A DNA stretch of 64,000 nt from Parapristionchus giblindavisi (lineage: Eukaryota > Nematoda > Chromadorea > Rhabditida > Diplogasteridae): the NCBI GenBank assembly GCA_943737045.1, contig CALSFV010000320.1, positions 1-64,000 of the forward strand, written 5' to 3'. Below, one piece after another: positions 11,757 through 22,700 of the stretch (positions are counted from its first letter, which is position 1; each line of letters opens with the position of its first letter). The notes beneath the pieces were generated by a model. The model saw nothing but the letters and a program-made list of their open reading frames with translations, was not told the origin of the DNA and did not search any database. The translations under genes and the position numbers were made by a program.

Positions 11757-12193
11757 CTTACAAGGGGATGGTCGCAACTGGTCCTGGCCATATGAGATGG
11801 CAATAACATGACTAGGATCAGTTTTCGATGCTGATTACGAATCCGTTTTCAGAAAGTGCCTAATCGACCTGATTTGCGAGAAAATCAGTATTGAAATTTG
11901 GCTTGTTAATTCGAAAAGTCGTTTCCTTCACGAACTATCTGGATTGCATCGGAAAGATCCGGCAATGTAAGGTAAACTATTGCGAGAGTTTATAGATGAG
12001 TTCATCAGCCCACCCGGACGCTTTGCGCAGGAAACCACACGAATTTCCGAATTAAAATATCGATTTCCTCGAAAACCAGGTCGATTAGGCACTTTCTGAA
12101 AACGGATTCGTAATCAGCATCGAAAACTGATCCTAGTCAAGTTATTGCCAACTCTTATGGCCAGGACCAGTTGCGACCATCCCCTTGTTAGAT
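11757..12193. mobile_element. Foldback element with ~130 bp inverted ends
   Basis: Left end AAGGGGATGGTCGCAACTGG to about 11885 is repeated inverted at about 12050-12193. The arms share the CTGGCCAT, ATGACTAGGATCAG and TTTCAGAAAGTGCCTAATCG landmarks. About 160 bp of unique sequence separates the arms. No coding sequence: a non-autonomous element. Confidence 0.85.
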
Positions 12194-12196
12194 GTG

Positions 12197-12393
12197 TCTC
12201 TGATTTGATGGATACGCATGGGGAACACCCCTTTAACCATAGCATAGAAAGCGTGAAGAATGCGTTTCCGAAAAATATATACCACAGCACATTCCAGATA
12301 TGTTTCAATTAAAATATTTACTATAGATTTGAAAACGATATTGATATTGATAGCATACCACTACTTGACAATTATCCATTATACCTACATATA
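12197..12393 (+). repeat. Dispersed repeat R1, copy 2
   Basis: Begins GTGTCTCTGATTTGATGGAT, matches 25372-25560 in the same orientation and 950-1086 inverted. It directly follows the foldback element at 11757-12193. Confidence 0.75.
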
Positions 12394-12668
12394 AAGCAGA
12401 TGGCTAGGATGTTTGTAATAACAATCGATTCCACCAAGCGGCGGAATGTCACCAAATTGCGGTACCTAAAGCTTCTAAACTTGGCTGAAAAGATTTTTTA
12501 AGTGTTCGAGTACATCGTGCAATGTCGTCTTCGTGCGTCGGGACTATTCGGAAGTCAGCATATCTAGAAACAGCGGATCCCTGAAGCGATTCGCAAAGCA
12601 TGAATTGCATGGGCAAAAGAGCACATTCATTCGACCCTAATAGAAATAGGTCGTATACTCAGACAAAA

Positions 12669-12900
12669 TCAAGGTTCTGTTGATTGGTACAGTTCTCGAT
12701 TGATGTCCATTGCCTGGAGCCTCTGGTTCCCCTTCGAGATGCAGGTAATCAGACGAGCAGATGTCAAAATCGTCTTGCGAGGTCGATCATTAGTCTTCCT
12801 CATTGTTTGAGCATAGATTGGAGTTCTGATGACCTTGTGGATAGTCGAAACAGGCACCCGGACCTCCTCTGAGAGGGTGTCTGCGGCAGCCCCATCTGAC
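12669..12900 (-). pseudogene. Tc1-type transposase N-terminal remnant
   Basis: In one minus-strand frame the translation runs AADTLSEEVRVPVSTIHKVI, then DRPRKTILTS and DINREL. This pattern (helix-turn-helix, RPRK-type AT-hook linker, second helix-turn-helix) is that of the DNA-binding part of Tc1-like transposases. The catalytic DDE part is not recognisable downstream, so this is a fragment, lying in the inverted-repeat spacer. Confidence 0.55.
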
Positions 12901-13299
12901 GTCTACGGCAAATGGGTTTTCGCTCGGATATCGATAGATTCTTACTCCCAAGATGCCATGTGATAGTTTTAAAACGATATAACTCACATTGGTAGCAATA
13001 CGAGGGAAAAATTCAGAAGAAATCGAAGAAAACGAAAATCTCACTTTTGTGACCTTTGATAAATTTTAAATGAATTAATCAGTAAGAGTTCACCCGGGAT
13101 AAATTATTGCGTTAAATACCTGAATACACTTTCAAAATACTCCCTGAAAGCTAGACTTGATCGGTTGAGTTTGAAAAAAAAGTTATGACGAAAAAAGCAA
13201 AATGGATACTTTTGCACGGTACTGTACAATCAATGTATAAAGGTTTATACATATGTAATCGGTGCGGAAATAGTGATACATTGAATGTGTATGTGGCCG

Positions 13300-14150
13300 T
13301 TTGCGAGAGAGTAGAGCAAGAGTGACTGGGGTCCGGTACATCAATTTTTCGAAAACCTGCGAGAAGGGGTTCTCAAGGGTGCTGATGACGATGGGCATGT
13401 TCATTTTGCACCTGGAGTCACCGTTGAGGCCAGACGGCGTCGCGTTGAAATCGCGTTTTTGGTCATTTCTTGTCGCCTGATGGTGCTAAAATTAACAGAT
13501 CCGGTGTAGCGATCCTATCTAATTCATTTTTCATGAAAAAAATTTCACAAGCTTCAAATATTTAGTGAAGTAATCTGGTCGCTCACAACAGATAGATAGT
13601 TTCCTCTCGCCTGAGAGAGTGTGGGGAATTGGGAGAGCACGAGAGAGTCTAGGGAAAGGAGAGACGCGATCGAAGGGGAGGAGAGACTCGAGGTAGATCA
13701 GTGGGCACATTTCCTCTCTTACAATCACCAGATTACTTCACTAAAAGTTGATTTTCTCGCTTTTCCATTCACCAAAATCGTTGAAATCTTTTCTGTTGCA
13801 CCCTGAGGTAATTCCGATCCGATCTAGCTATGTCGCTCGCACACTTTTGCCTCTGAGAAAAGTTACATATTTGAAGCTTGTGAAATTTTTTTCATGAAAA
13901 ATGAATTAGACAGGCGTGATCGCCATCAAATTCTACACCGGAAACATTGGTCTGTTAATTTTAGCACCATCAGGCGACAAGAAATTACCAAAAACGCGAT
14001 TTCAACGCGACGCCGTCTGGCCCCAATGGTGACTCCTTTTGCAAAATGAACATGCCCATCGTCATCAGCACCCTTGAGAACCCCTTCTCACAAGTTTTCG
14101 AAAAATTGATGTACCAGACCTTGTTCGACTTCTCGCAAACGGCTTCATAT
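13300..14150. mobile_element. TIR element of the R2 family, complete-looking
   Basis: Left segment 13300-13560 and right segment 13850-14150 are inverted copies. Shared landmarks include GGGGTTCTCAAGGGTGCTGA, the CGCGTTGAAATCGCG palindrome-like core, TTCATTTTTCATGAAAAA and ATCAATTTTTCGAAAA. The ~290 bp between is unique and non-coding. Relatives are at 5490-5815 and 8285-8450. Confidence 0.8.
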
Positions 14151-14801
14151 ATGTATACATCTTTCTCTGTGTGTGTTATTGAAAGAGTATATTCATCCCA
14201 ATCTCATAATCATAAGGCTCGGCCTACACCAGACGGGTTTGGTGCAGAGTTGAACTGAGCGGTGAGATAAAGTATGCCGTTGTAGCGCGCGAGCGGCTGG
14301 AATAAAATAAATTAAAATATTACTGTTTTATGCAGCAAATCTCGTGAGTAAAATCTCATGAGAAATGTTGTATGTAATTGTCAGAGGAGAGAAGAGTTAT
14401 TGGTGAGCATAGCTAGAGATAAAGAGAGTGGAATCTACTCGAGAGCATTATGACACATAGTTCGATGTTCTTCCTGATAACGTTTAGTGAACCGCAAAGA
14501 TTTTCCGGATCTGGTAGTTAGATTCAGAGACTTTTGAGAATACGTTTGAGCATCCCTCAGCTCCTACATGCTCGTATGGGTCGAGTTCAGAATTTTTACA
14601 TGGAATTTTTTACCTCGCTTGAGAAAGCAAAATCAGCTTGGGATGTGCCGCTGCGCATTAACGCTGTGAGGTGCTGTGGACTTTGCGATTGCTAGAGTTC
14701 GCTGGAGAGATGACTTGGACAGACTATTTGTAACTATCTGGCGGAAAAAAAAAACTGCCTGTAGATCTTCTCCGACTCAAGGACTCAAAGAAGCGGAAGA
14801 T
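14151..14801. other. Unique sequence inside the spacer, no gene
   Basis: No exon pair, repeat or RNA gene recognised. This ~650 bp has no partner next to the left arm, so it breaks the symmetry of the inverted repeat on this side. Confidence 0.4.
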
Positions 14802-17794
14802 CCACATATGAAGATCAACGTTAATATTCTGGACTGTTGGAAGTAAGAAGTGCGTTTTAACAGCACATCAGAGTTTACCTCTGATAAATGTGTTTTTTAT
14901 AAATATGTTTTTTTTTAAATGAAATTAAAAATAAATCCTTTCCTATGTTTCCGGGATCCATTAAATGTTTATATGTTTGGTTTTAGACACCATTTTTGCT
15001 GCAAACGAGAAAGCAGAGACGAGAGATAAGTCGGTCACTTTTTGCTGATTTTTTGTGTTTTATACCACCTAGATGTTACATATTTAACCCTTGTCACCTT
15101 CCCCAAGCCCTTTACAGTATACTACTTCTCCTATCAGTTCTGCGTTTGCTGTCGCACCTGTCAAGCATACAGAGAAAAAGCTGTTACTGGGAGCACTCGT
15201 TCGACCTTCCAATCAGCCGATTGAATCACCCTGATGTTCACAGAAGCAGAGTGTTGTTGTGTGAAGCATTCAAACGGCTGTAAATACACTCACGGTAAAT
15301 TTTCTTAGATATAGGTTGTCTAACTGTTCAGCTATAGAGAAAGGTTAGCTTACTCAAAATTCTCTCAAAAAGACACGTTGAATAATACTCTCTCGCTCGA
15401 GATAGTAACGGAGACTGGAGTAAGCTAACTAAGTTATCTCGCATATGAGAGAACGTTTCTCTAATTGTCGCATCTTAGATAACCTATGGCTCAAATATGA
15501 GACAGTTTGCCGTCAGTGTAGCCTCCTACCCCCCCCCCCCCCCGGTCAGGCTGGATCCTTCACATACTTTCGTTCCTATCGGTTCGTAACATTTATTTCG
15601 TTGTATAATATGTCAGTTTAACCGTAATCATCATTGTATTAGATAAGGATTTATCATACAAATAATCAGCACAACAATTGGTTTTAGTTACAACAATTAT
15701 CCTGTGAAGATCAACGATCAATTGTCAACTTGAGTATCTCCTGTCTCTTCGTCATGCTAAAAGAGAACACTGATATATTGAAACAAAGCAGATAGATTGA
15801 AAGAGAGATCAAAGATCAAACATAATTGAATAACTAACCATATCTATACGATCTGCCTTGCATACATTTGACCAATTGAGAAATACAGAATTAAGCATAT
15901 CTGCAGTTGCTTTATCCATACCAATTACATTCATAAAGAACTAAATATATTGAATATCGATTGATTCATATCATATTAATTAATCAATACCTTATCAGAG
16001 AAGTTTTCTTCTAGATCTCCTAAAGTTTTCACTCCCATATGTTCAAATCTATCTGCATATTGATCTAATCCAAGATCTTCCTGTTCTAGCCATCTGAAAA
16101 GATCAAAGATCAAAGATAAAAATCAAAGATCAACGACCAATTCATAAAGAGCAAAACATACTGTCTAATAGACGTTTGGGTAGTCATCTGAGATAGATTA
16201 CGGAGTGGATTTACCTAAATCAATAAAAACATCTTATAGTCTACAGTAATTCTACCGTACCAATTCATGACGATTCTCATATCGATCATTCTTCTCTAAC
16301 ATCTTTACATACTCCATTGTCTTCTTATATTTGGCATATCCTGTCATCTAAAATCAATCAATCAATAAAGCAAAACGGAGTATATAATATAACGTACCTT
16401 GATAGTATAAATTTCATCGTCATCAATCAATTCAGAACGAACACGAGATCCAGTCAGCTTAAATAAATATAAATATACAACATTAAATATATTTTAATTT
16501 AAAAAAAATACGGCATTTGATCGTCTTCTTGATCCTTCATCATTACTCATCGATGGCATTTTAGTGATTCTATAAATATTGATTTATCGATTATCATTAT
16601 CAATCGATAATGACTAACCTTCTATTAACAGGACGAGCATTAGGATCAGACATCTGAGAAGAGAGAAGAGAAAGAGATAGGAAGATAGTTGTATAATAGA
16701 GAGATATAGTAATACCTGTGATGTATTCCAATTATGATTATTGATTGATAGATCAGAATTGATCCATGATGGAGATGGAGTGATATTAGGACGATCCATA
16801 TTATAACTGAACCAGAAAACAACTACTCAACGAGACACAGACACGAGTGAATGAATAAGAAAGCTAGACAAGCCACGCATAATCTATTAGCATATATGCA
16901 AAATTAAGATTTGAATGGGGGCGAGTTCAAATATGAGAGTGTGTATGTAAATAGATATCCGTACTAACTAATTACCACTGAGTGCATAGTCAAATATTAT
17001 AACGAAATGAATAATGATTTAAATACATTACTAATAAATGATAATGGACATACTAATCATATTAATCATGGACTAGAAACAATACGTGATATTAAATATT
17101 AATAATATATAATCCAACTACAATACACAATTAGACAGGTACATTTTATGCGGACTATAGTTTACTTATCACTCCCACTTGAAGTAGACTTGCAAGTCTA
17201 CTTCTAGTTAAACGTAAATTTTATGCAAGTGGTGTAAAATATATTACAGTAATGCATTTCGTCAAATCTTCATTCACTTGTAGTAAACTTGCAATAAACT
17301 TCAAATTAGTGACGTAATTTAAGTAGACTGCTACTTTGGAAATACCAGAGTACAATTTTTAGCGGAATAATCAACATTTCCCGACAACTTACATGATATG
17401 AACACATCCTACCGTAACCATCAGCACTACAGTACTATCACATGCCTAGCGTAATCTTCACTCCATACCGTAATTGTCAACCCTCCGCTTAATTCCGTCT
17501 ATTCTTCTCTCATTTCTCTCTTTTTCTTTGGTTTCGTAACAGATTCATTTCTTGAACATTACACAATACCATAATAGTCCACGCAACAGAATCCTCACAC
17601 CCTACCCTACCACCGCATACCGTATCTTCCACCTTACACATTATGATAACCGTCCACCATCATGGTACCGATACAGTAGTACTTCAGTAGTACCGCTACA
17701 GTACCCCACATTTCCCTACAGTATTCCTCACCTTGTTACTCTTCGATCTGATGTGTTTCGTCTTGGCGCTGCTCCACGCGCTCTAGACTCCACC
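14802..17794 (-). repeat. Right arm of ~3 kb inverted repeat
   Basis: Reverse complement of 2479-5447, ending at CTCCACC (17794). It carries the second SAM-domain gene at 15718-16799. Sequence agreement with the left arm extends through introns and flanks, so the whole segment was duplicated, not just the gene. Confidence 0.93.
15718..16799 (-). CDS. SAM-domain protein, right copy (9 exons)
   Basis: The minus-strand gene has the same nine-exon structure as 3462-4559, from ATG at 16799 to TGA at 15718. Splice sites are kept and I see no frameshift or stop. Visible differences are few: MSDPNARP for MSAPNARP, MPSMSNDEG for MPMMSSDEG, and Asn for Tyr in the LEEYF segment of the SAM domain, together with silent changes such as CGT/AGA for Arg and TCT/TCG for Ser. 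Retention of frame in both copies points to recent duplication, gene conversion or selection; the sequence alone does not decide. The function is unknown beyond the SAM-like domain. Confidence 0.78.
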
Positions 17795-17857
17795 AGGCTT
17801 CTCGGGTGTCTGAACAGATTGATCTTTGATACTTGTTTACTTGAGAGTTTGATGCTT

Positions 17858-17978
17858 CCATATTAGCATCGAATGTGCGTTGATTCCTAAACCACTTTTT
17901 TGACTCAATATTTTGGTTTTTTTTCGTACAAATCATCGCTTGTTGTAGTTTGTGACAAAGTTTTTCGACCAGGGATTG
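17858..17978 (-). repeat. Fragment of the 58.6 kb foldback family
   Basis: Matches 59739-59860 inverted, through the GCGTTGATTCCTAAACCACT segment. It separates the right arm from the pyrimidine minisatellite. Confidence 0.8.
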
Positions 17979-17982
17979 TAGC

Positions 17983-18545
17983 CTTCTCCCTCTTCTCCCT
18001 CTTCTCCATCTTCTCCCTCTTCTCCCTCTTCTTCCTCTTCTCCCTTTTCTCCCTCTTCTCCCTCATATTCCTCTTCTCCCTCTTCTCACTCATATTCCTC
18101 TTCTCTCTCTTCTCCCTCTTCTACCTCTTCTCCCTTTTCTCCCTCTTTTCCCTCTTCTCCCTCTTCTACCTCTTCTCCCTCTTCTTCCTCTTCTCCCTCT
18201 TCTACCTCTTCTACCTCTTCTACCTCTTCTCCCTCTTCTTCCTCTTCTCCCTCTTCTCCCTCTTCTTCCTCTTCTCCCTCTTCTACCTCTTCTCCATCTT
18301 CTCCCTCTTCTCCCTCTTCTTCCTCTTCTCCCTTTTCTCCCTCTTCTCCCTCATATTCCTCTTCTCCCTCTTCTCCCTCATATTCCTCTTCTCTCTCTTC
18401 TCCCTCTTCTACCTCTTCTCCCTTTTCTCCCTCTTTTCCCTCTTCTCCCTCTTCTACCTCTTCTCCCTCTTCTCCCTCTTCTCCCTCTTCTTCCTCTTCT
18501 CCCTTTTCTCCCTCATCTTCCTCTTCTCTCTCTTCTCCCTCCTTC
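17983..18545. repeat. Pyrimidine minisatellite, CTTCTCCCT-type units
   Basis: About 560 bp of C/T-rich tandem units (TTCTCCCTC, TTCTACCTC, CATATTCCT variants). It is the complementary-strand counterpart of the purine array at 1087-2478, so the two arrays lie outside the arms in inverted orientation. The Phe/Ser/Leu-rich open frame through it is a repeat artefact. Confidence 0.93.
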
Positions 18546-18552
18546 CTCCTGC

Positions 18553-18690
18553 AGGGTAATATTATAGTAAGTAGCGCGCAACAGTAACTTACTATATCAT
18601 ACGTGCATTACACCACCGCCGCTAGCGGCAATACACCGCCGATTTTTGGCACCCGACACCCCCGATTTTCCATACCCAAATTAAACGATT
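18553..18690 (+). repeat. Direct repeat R3, copy 1
   Basis: Begins GCAGGGTAATATTATAGTAA and includes GTAGCGCGCAACAGTAACTT and GCCGCTAGCGGCAATACA. It is nearly the same as 19918-20045 in the same orientation. Confidence 0.85.
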
Positions 18691-19029
18691 GCGTTCTGAA
18701 GCTGACGCATAGCTGGCCATTGTCCATTGGCTCTAGAACTGTAAAGTCGGAAAAGGTGGCTAGCCATGTTTTAAAACAATTCTAGTCTATGATTGGGTCA
18801 GCACTTGGCCACGAAAATCTTCTATAAAGTATGGTGACTCGGATATGAGATTCCAAATGCAAAGATCTTTTGTTCTATAAGATCGCTGTAGAAAGTTACT
18901 GTTGATTCTCACAAAGAAAGTTGATTAACAATTCTTTTTTTTTAATATTAAACTATTGCCATAGTGAATGAGTAATTTTAGTTTCTGTTTTGACCTCATC
19001 CTTGTCGTATAAATTAATTGTATAGATTC

Positions 19030-19299
19030 ATGGAAAATTGTCTAAATTTTCGATGTTCCCGTCGTCAAGTGCAACATCCAGGTCGAGCAGCCATGTGCAA
19101 AATCACGCCGTCTGTCGCTGATGCCGTCGTTACTGATGTTGATGCCGATGCTGTCGTCGTACCCACGAACAATGTGGAGAACAACAAAAAGACTATCCCT
19201 AAACCTACCTTGGTTAGACCAGGCTCTACAAGGCCTACCCGTGTTAGACTACCACCATCTCGTATGAACATTACCTCTACTAGTGGCCAATCCTATTGA
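19030..19299 (+). CDS. Putative 89-aa protein, function unknown
   Basis: Open frame from ATG at 19030 (MENCLNFRCSRRQ) to a stop at 19299. A TATAG acceptor-like site lies just before the ATG. The middle is Val/Asp/Ala-rich, the end is basic and Pro/Arg-rich (VRPGSTRPTRVRLPP). No family recognised and no spliced partner found; it lies between the two R3 repeats and upstream of the 19745 gene. It could be chance. Confidence 0.28.
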   Translation: MENCLNFRCSRRQVQHPGRAAMCKITPSVADAVVTDVDADAVVVPTNNVENNKKTIPKPTLVRPGSTRPTRVRLPPSRMNITSTSGQSY

Positions 19300-19744
19300 T
19301 TCGCACATTCCTATCATTGATTCATGCATTAATGTTAACCTCCAATGATTTCTCTATTATTGATCGTTCATCCCATCACATTATTGATACTGTACTATAC
19401 GATTATGTTCATATTATTGTTTGTCAGATATGCCCTAGTTCATATCTTGGGGCGTAGGTACTATGTATGCTCCAAAGTCTATTATTATAACCCAAACTGC
19501 ACATTAGCATACACATTTGCATTTGACCACATTACCCTATTCTATGCTAATGACACGTCATCGTAGTTGACGTGCTGTCTATATTGGTCATTCCTTCATT
19601 CTTATCTAGTTTTACTACTACTTGTTGTGTCCAAATACATAACAATTATTATTATTAATAATTATCGTTAGTATTAATGACATTGACTGCCTTCTTTTTA
19701 GATCAAGTTACTGGTCGTGTTGATCAAGGAAGAAGGCTGCGATC

Positions 19745-22700
19745 ATGAAGAGGTATACGGTAGCATGTCTGCGATTCATTATCGATCTGATTGCTGATTG
19801 ATTACCTTCAGCTCCTTCGATATCCCGGCTGAGACCAATCCACCTCGTGACAAGTCTGATCCTGCTGTAACCGATAAGGTTAGGATCGATAAATGATTTT
19901 ATTATCCGTCTCTTTTGCAGGGTAATATTATTGTAAGTAGCGCGCAACAGTAACTTACTATATCATACGTGGGCACCACTGCCGCTAGCGGCAATACACC
20001 CCCGATTTTTGGCACCCGACCCCCCCCCCCCCCAATTTTCCAAAAAAATAACTCGAAATGACGCATAAATGTTCCATTTTTTTGCTTCCGACCCCCGATT
20101 TTCATTTCCAGCGGCAATGCCCGCCCACGTATTAGGTTGGAGGGAAAGTATTTGTGCATGGTTTTCTATTCTCACTGCTCGTCGCAGATGCATTTTGGCG
20201 TTACCTCATTCCTAGTGAATAACAAGCAAGGGCCTTTGCAGTAATCAACTCCCCGTTCCCTCCCTTTAGCCACTATCCGCATCCGTCAACTTATAATTTA
20301 CCACTTCCTATCCTAACCAAGATGAACGATTCGGAGACCCTCCTGAAGTATGTTTATGACACACATGCCCACACTACAACACCATCGAGAATTGGTTTCA
20401 TTGCTTAAAATAAGACGGCTTTTCCTTCAATGAACAGGATCGATCTGGGAGCCCCTGTGAGTTGGATTTGGATACGTTGAAGAAAGTTGTGAAAACGGAC
20501 CCCTTCCAATGTGCCAGTGAAATGGCTACTACACTTGAAGTTCACCATAGCACATTCGAAGAAGGCCCGGAATCCATTGGTATAAGAAAAAATTTCATTC
20601 GATTCATACCCCTTGAAATGGCCCTAGCCAAACTTGATGGCTGGACCGGCTCATAACGGGGGATGAAAGGTGGGTCCTCTACGAAAACAACCACAGGGGA
20701 GCCCAGTGGATTGAAGAAGGAGAGACCCCAGGGGATGTCTCCAAACCGAACCCGCACATCAAGAAAATCATGCTGTCAGTGCGTTGGGGAGAGTATGGTG
20801 TGATCGACTGGTAGTCGTTCCCCGAGGGCATGATAAGGACTGGGGCCAAGTGCGTCACACAACTATGAAATCTGAAGAAAGCAGTCGATCGTTCAAGAAA
20901 GGAAGACAAGAAAGTGTATTATCATCATGATAACGACTGTTACCATGTCTCCATTAAAGTCAAGCAGAAACTGCCTGGATAGGGATGGATGGTTCTCCCT
21001 CAACCACCGTATTCTCCAGGCTTGGCCCTGTCGAATTACAAGCCTTTCGTAGACCTAGCCCGTGCCCTTCGAGTTAGGCCCTTCAATTCCCGTGAAAGTG
21101 TCGAGGCTGCACTCAAGCAATACTTTGCTTTGCGCCCAGCTGGGTTCTACAGTGACGAGTCCCATAAAACGGTGGAACATTGTACATAAGTTGTCAATAA
21201 TGATGGCACGTATAATTGATCTCGTGTTATTGTTACTTCGAAGAAATAAAGTTTTCAAAATTAGACAAAGACTTTCCCGCCAACCTAATATGTACTATAT
21301 GCTTACTTTTTAGTTACTGTTTTGCTATTAGGTTGATTCATAAGTCTTGTCGCATTTTGGAGGGGTGTGTTTGTGATATCATTGCTCAGTCGTACGTTAT
21401 CAATTACCCCGTCCGTTCTGGCAGTAAATAAGTCACTACTACTACTCTTTGAGCGTAGTAGTGAATTGTGCCTACATCAAGTCTAGTAGCTGAAATGACT
21501 CCACCTTTCGTTCCCAGTTTTGTGCACAAGCGACACTTCATGTTGTTTTTCTTTCTATCCGAGCTCAAACCACCCGATGTCCACACCCGTATGACGGTCG
21601 TATAAAACACTAAGGCCACTAGTAAATGCACGGTGCAACGTTTGTTCAAACGCTTCGAAAAAGGGAGTACGACGTCCAAATCCGGACGGCACCCCGAGCT
21701 GGACTTGGACATGCTGGAGCAGCACGTCCACGCTGACCCCTATGCTACCACCCGTGATTTGGCGACGAGTCTTGGGGTAAGCCAACCCACCATCGTTGGT
21801 TGCCTACAGGATCTCAGCAAGGTCCAGAATTTGGGTTGATGGTTACCCCACCTACTGTCGGTCAAGCAGAAGGACAACCGTGCGGACCAGTGTCCGAATC
21901 TAATTTCGTACGCTCGCACAACGGCTTGGATCGACGGGATCATCACTGGAGATGAAAAGTGGATACTTTACGACAACGTAATCCTACGGGCTCAGTGGGT
22001 CGGTCGAGATGAGCAGTCCAATTCCATCGCCAAACCTGAACTTCACCTGAAAACTATCATGCTGTCTGTGTGGTGGGGCAGAGGCGGTGTGGTGCATTGG
22101 GAGCTGCTACCACAGGGGTCGACTATTACGGCCACGGTATACTCTCATCAACTACGGACCCTGAAGTCCCAGGTCCCCTGCGTTCCCTGGTTGCGCGATC
22201 AAATTCACTTCGAACACGACAGCGCCAGACACCACGTGGCAAGGACAACCAAAAAGGCCCTGTTATACTTTGGCTGGAACATCGACCCCCACCTGCCCTA
22301 CACGCCTGACTTGTCTCCTAGCGATTACAGTTTGTTTTCCGATGTGCGGCGTACTCTCGGAGGAGTACACTTCAACAATCAGCGGGAGGTCGAAATCTGG
22401 CTGAAAAACTTCTTTGCCTCCTCGCAGCCGTCCTTCTGGGAGCACTGCATCCACAAGCTACCCAAGCTTTGGAGGAAGTGTGTCGACGCAGACGGCGCTT
22501 ACTTTGATTGATTTGCTTTAACCGAGATAAAGTTATTTTAATTTGTTTAAAGGGTCAAAATGCGACAAGACTTATGAATCAACCTAATATTTCATGAGAA
22601 TATAATGAAAAAGTAAGCAAAAAGTAAGTATAAAGTATGTTACTTTTGCGCTCTACTCACTATGATATCACCATGCAAAACCTGAGGTTGCATGTGCGGA

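Noticed and set aside
17900..18559. 219-codon Phe/Ser/Leu-rich frame that looks like a membrane protein
   Set aside because: Pure translation of the CTTCTCCCT minisatellite.
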